Shown in pieces: positions 5,802-8,432 of a stretch of 8,432 bases of DNA. This stretch comes from Lentisphaerota bacterium (GTDB lineage: Bacteria; Verrucomicrobiota; Kiritimatiellia; RFP12; JAAYLN01), in the NCBI GenBank assembly GCA_012514915.1, contig JAAYZJ010000011.1, positions 1 to 8,432 of the forward strand. The letters are read 5' to 3'. Positions within the stretch are counted from its first letter, which is position 1. Each line of letters begins with the position of its first letter. Both the position numbers and the translations under genes were made by a program. Under the pieces are notes generated by a model. The model did not search any database and was not told where the DNA came from. It was given only the letters and a program-made list of their open reading frames with translations.

Positions 5802-8156
5802 CTAGGCGTGCGCCGTTCCCGGCGCGGCCACCGCAAAGGCGCCTCCGCCGACCGGCACCTGGCAGGTCGCGGCGGTGCAGCCGCCCGCGCCATCGGGGAA
5901 CCCAACCGTCAGCGTCACCGGATAGGGCCAGCGCGTCTCGATCCGGCCCCGCACGCTCCCGCATTCGATCGTCAATTCGGCGATTTCCGCTGCGCCGCCC
6001 GTCAGATGCAGATCGGTCCCCAGCACGACCGGCAGGCGGCCGTCCCAGGCGACGATCCGCAGCACGCGGACCGCGTGCGGGGGAAGCTCCACCTCGAGCG
6101 GATCGCCGGGCGCCACGCAGCCGAGGAACTGCTGGGTATGGAATTCGAACACCGCCACGCGCGACGCCCACGCGACAGGGGTGCCGGGCAAGCCAGCGAG
6201 CGTCACACGACGCGTGACAGGCTCGTCCTCCCAGTTGCCGAGGGTCAGCAGGCGGTAGTCACCGAGCGCGCGACACGCGGGATGGATCTCGGTCAGGAAG
6301 AGGGTCGGGCAGCCGGGTGCGTCGTAGTCGAGAATCCGCGCCGGCGGCGTGATCGCGGGCGAGATGTGGCGCAGCAGGGCCAGACGCTCGTCCTGCAGCT
6401 CGGGGAAGCGCTCGGAGATCGTGACCATGCCGCCGCACAGGAACTGGTGCGTGCAGATCGTCCGTGCCTCTTCATCCGTGTAGTGTCCCTCGCTCTGGTA
6501 GACGCCGACACACTTGGTCTCCGCCTCGCTGAAGCGCGTCTTGCGGATGCGGATCTGCGTGGCGTCGGGGTCGGTGTGGTAAAAGCGGTTGACGTAGTTG
6601 CGCAGCAGATTCTGCTTGAGTTGGATCACGGCGCCCGACTTGGGGACCCCCTCCGGACCGTTCCAGATCCCGCGGACATCCTTGGAGGTGCGCTGGCCAT
6701 CGACGAGGTTCAGGGCGCCGGGATCGGAGAGACCGCCGCAGGCAAGGATGAAGACCTCGGGGCCCAGCGCCTCGCGGATCACGCGCATCGCGTGGTGGTA
6801 ACCGCCCAGGCGGTTGACGGCGGGGTTGTGCAGCACGGCGTGCGGCAACTCGTAGATGGCACGCAGCCAGTCGAACTTGAAATAGCGGAAGCCCCACCCC
6901 TTGAGCTTCACGCACAAGGATTGGAGATAGGCTTCGGCGCCGGGCGCCGTGGGATCCAGCACATAGCAGGCGCGGTCGGTTTCGAAGATGATGCGGTTGC
7001 CGGCCGCATCCTTCTGGAACATCTCCGGGTACTGCCGCACGACGGGCGAGGCGGCATCGATGACGAACGGCGCCGCCCAGATGCCGGGAACCATCCCGGC
7101 CGCCTGGATCCGCTCGGCGAGCCAGGCCATGCCGTGCGGGAACTTGACCGGATGCGGCTCGTAGGTGCCGTAGGTGTCCATCCATCCGTCGTCGATCTGG
7201 AACACGTCCAGCGGCACGCGGCGCGCGCGGATGGCCTCGAGCTCCTCCAGCACGTAGGCCTCGCTGACCAGAAACGTGTAAAAATACCAGGTGCAGTAGA
7301 CCGTGGGCGATGGCTTGCGGGGCGGCGGCAGCCGGTGCATATCGCCGATCATCCGCGCGTACTGCTCGACCAGCCCCGACTCGTGCGTGCCGGTGGTGAT
7401 CAGCAGCCAATGGGTCTCCGTCTCCGCACCCGGGTCAAGCTGCACACCGAGAAAGTCGCAGACGATCCTGAGATCGGCGAAGGCCGTCCGCTCCTGATTC
7501 GTGGCCAGGATCTGCTGGATGTAATGGTTACGGATGTCGGTGACGGCCAGCATGAGACGCGGCACGTCCTGACGGCTGCGGTGTCCAACGATCATCAGGG
7601 GGCCGCTGGCCACCGAGCGGCTGTCGACATTGACCGTGTTGTAGAGAACGCCCTTCCCCGGCACGGCGTTCATACAGGAGAAGACGGCGTCAGTGAAGTC
7701 CTTGTCGACGACAGTCGGACGATAGCAGCAGGGAATATCGGACTTATGGAACGGGTAGCGCAGCACGCTCCACGCATCGATACCCGCCTCGCCCACGATG
7801 AAGTCATCCTGCCGGTCCACGTGGACGAGCCGCGTCTCGCCGAGGCACACCGGCGCATCAGACTCGTTCCGCAGCGTGATCCGCAGCGCGGCCGTCTGCC
7901 GGTCATCGCTCAGAAACAGCTCCCGGTGGATGCGTAGCCCCGCTGCGACGGCCACGGCGCGGCGCCGCATGCCCGGCAGGCGGCCGAGCACCATGGGGTC
8001 ATCGACGGGCTCGCTGAACGACGGCTGCAGCTCCCCCGCCGCCGTGCCGATTTGGATCGCGCCGCTGGCCAGCCGCACGGTGCGCCCGCCCACGGCAAAA
8101 CCGCCGTCGGCATGCTGTTCGATCGTCAGCGTTTCCCCATCGCTCATTGTGCTCAT
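5802..8156 (-). CDS. GH36-family alpha-galactosidase-like glycoside hydrolase, 784 aa
   Basis: A clan GH-D retaining glycosidase, predicted to release terminal alpha-linked galactose (or a related sugar) from oligosaccharides. An N-terminal beta-sandwich (about 1-275) precedes the catalytic barrel (about 280-610). The order of motifs follows Thermotoga maritima GalA: CTWY (288-291), VFQIDDGW (318-325), GIWAAPF (358-364), then YFKFDW with Asp429 as nucleophile. ACGG (472-475) and VDGQRTSKDV (485-494) follow, with Asp493 as acid/base. The nucleophile-to-acid spacing (64 residues) is close to that in the Thermotoga enzyme. A C-terminal beta domain covers about 610-705, and a further segment of about 80 residues contains LGTDLHLTGG (712-721). 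No signal peptide is present, so it should be cytoplasmic, acting on imported sugars. The start ATG 8156 overlaps the upstream stop as ATGA; AGGA (8164-8167) is 7 nt upstream and favours it over ATG 8147. The stop is TAG. The family assignment is strong; exact substrate is not settled because GH36 also includes alpha-N-acetylgalactosaminidases and transglycosylating enzymes. Confidence 0.93.
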   Translation of the reverse strand: MSTMSDGETLTIEQHADGGFAVGGRTVRLASGAIQIGTAAGELQPSFSEPVDDPMVLGRLPGMRRRAVAVAAGLRIHRELFLSDDRQTAALRITLRNESDAPVCLGETRLVHVDRQDDFIVGEAGIDAWSVLRYPFHKSDIPCCYRPTVVDKDFTDAVFSCMNAVPGKGVLYNTVNVDSRSVASGPLMIVGHRSRQDVPRLMLAVTDIRNHYIQQILATNQERTAFADLRIVCDFLGVQLDPGAETETHWLLITTGTHESGLVEQYARMIGDMHRLPPPRKPSPTVYCTWYFYTFLVSEAYVLEELEAIRARRVPLDVFQIDDGWMDTYGTYEPHPVKFPHGMAWLAERIQAAGMVPGIWAAPFVIDAASPVVRQYPEMFQKDAAGNRIIFETDRACYVLDPTAPGAEAYLQSLCVKLKGWGFRYFKFDWLRAIYELPHAVLHNPAVNRLGGYHHAMRVIREALGPEVFILACGGLSDPGALNLVDGQRTSKDVRGIWNGPEGVPKSGAVIQLKQNLLRNYVNRFYHTDPDATQIRIRKTRFSEAETKCVGVYQSEGHYTDEEARTICTHQFLCGGMVTISERFPELQDERLALLRHISPAITPPARILDYDAPGCPTLFLTEIHPACRALGDYRLLTLGNWEDEPVTRRVTLAGLPGTPVAWASRVAVFEFHTQQFLGCVAPGDPLEVELPPHAVRVLRIVAWDGRLPVVLGTDLHLTGGAAEIAELTIECGSVRGRIETRWPYPVTLTVGFPDGAGGCTAATCQVPVGGGAFAVAAPGTAHA

Positions 8157-8432
8157 TGACCTTTCCTAGGCATCTGGATGAATTCAAAGGCGTCCATCGG
8201 CAGACGGATCGTCTGCACGCCGTCCTGGACATGGGCGGCGGCGATCATGCCGACCACCGCCCGGGGCGTGCCCAGCGTGGCGTCCGCCGCCAGCCGGATC
8301 TCGACCGATTCCAGGGGACGCCCCGACCAATTGGAGAGGACCAGCAGCAAGCCGTGCGGGCTTTGGATGCGGTTGACCTCCACGAGCGGATGACTGCATG
8401 CCACCGGGGCGACTGCTCCGAACGACGTCATC
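8153..8432 (-). CDS. C-terminal fragment of an unidentified protein, possibly a glycosidase accessory beta-domain (N-terminus off window)
   Basis: About 92 codons are visible, ending in TGA at 8155-8153 that overlaps the GH36 start by 4 bp. A Met codon sits 1 nt from the window edge, but the frame is open there and the gene probably continues beyond it. The visible part alternates short strands: HPLVEVNRIQSPHGLLLVLS, a NWSGRP turn, VEIRLA, and QTIRLPMDAFEFIQM at the end. This pattern is like the C-terminal beta-sandwich found in many glycoside hydrolases, where the last strand reads as a hydrophobic 'F-E-F-I' type repeat. I do not recognise the family. Its tight coupling to the GH36 gene suggests a role in the same sugar pathway (inference). 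Confidence 0.7.
   Translation of the reverse strand, partial: MTSFGAVAPVACSHPLVEVNRIQSPHGLLLVLSNWSGRPLESVEIRLAADATLGTPRAVVGMIAAAHVQDGVQTIRLPMDAFEFIQMPRKGQ
8160..8167 (-). promoter_or_regulatory. Ribosome binding site AGGAAAGG for the GH36 gene
   Basis: AGGAAAGG just upstream of ATG 8156, within the last codons of the upstream gene. The AGGA part is 7 nt from ATG 8156 and 16 nt from the alternative ATG 8147, so the first ATG is chosen. The ATGA stop/start overlap suggests translational coupling. Confidence 0.6.

Noticed and set aside
5610..7937. A 775-codon plus-strand open frame opposite the GH36 gene and the 5' end of the DUF4838 gene
   Set aside because: It crosses two clear minus-strand genes and their gap, and its product shows no domain; high GC explains the absence of stops.

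Overview
The window is a GC-rich, gene-dense stretch in which every supportable gene lies on the minus strand, so transcription runs from base 8432 towards base 1. No rRNA, tRNA, CRISPR array or mobile element was recognised. The gene content (a type I sulfatase, a DUF4838 protein, a GH36 alpha-galactosidase-like enzyme and a lipoprotein with prenyltransferase/squalene-cyclase-type repeats) is typical of glycan-degrading bacteria of the Planctomycetota-Verrucomicrobiota-Kiritimatiellota/Lentisphaerota group. That placement is inferred from family distribution and high GC only; no taxonomic marker is present.

Layout in transcription order: (1) 8432-8153, the C-terminal end of an unidentified protein with a beta-rich tail, cut by the window edge; (2) 8156-5802, a GH36 clan-D glycosidase whose start overlaps the previous stop as ATGA; (3) after a 109-bp gap, 5692-3317, a secreted DUF4838 protein with a C-terminal jelly-roll-like domain; (4) a 184-bp intergenic region with GC hairpins, one followed by a T-tract, which looks like the end of the glycosidase transcript; (5) 3132-2407, a short-chain dehydrogenase/reductase-like gene broken by one in-frame TAA at codon 95; (6) 2402-1026, a Cys-type sulfatase starting 4 nt after the dehydrogenase stop; (7) after 68 bp, 957-1, a lipoprotein with an alpha/alpha-toroid repeat domain, cut by the window edge.

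Taken together this looks like part of a catabolic locus for a sulfated, alpha-galactose-containing or related glycan. The GH36 enzyme and the sulfatase have no signal peptide and would act in the cytoplasm on imported oligosaccharides. The DUF4838 protein and the lipoprotein carry export signals. No transporter, sulfatase-maturing enzyme or regulator is visible, so the substrate is inference.

The points most worth a second look are: the nonsense codon in the dehydrogenase, whose classical Tyr position is also non-canonical; a sulfatase that lacks the conserved active-site Lys of its family; a squalene-cyclase-like toroid whose catalytic DxDD motif reads DLNN; and a DUF4838 protein without the cysteine cluster I associate with that family. 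I found no clear evidence of a wholly new system.
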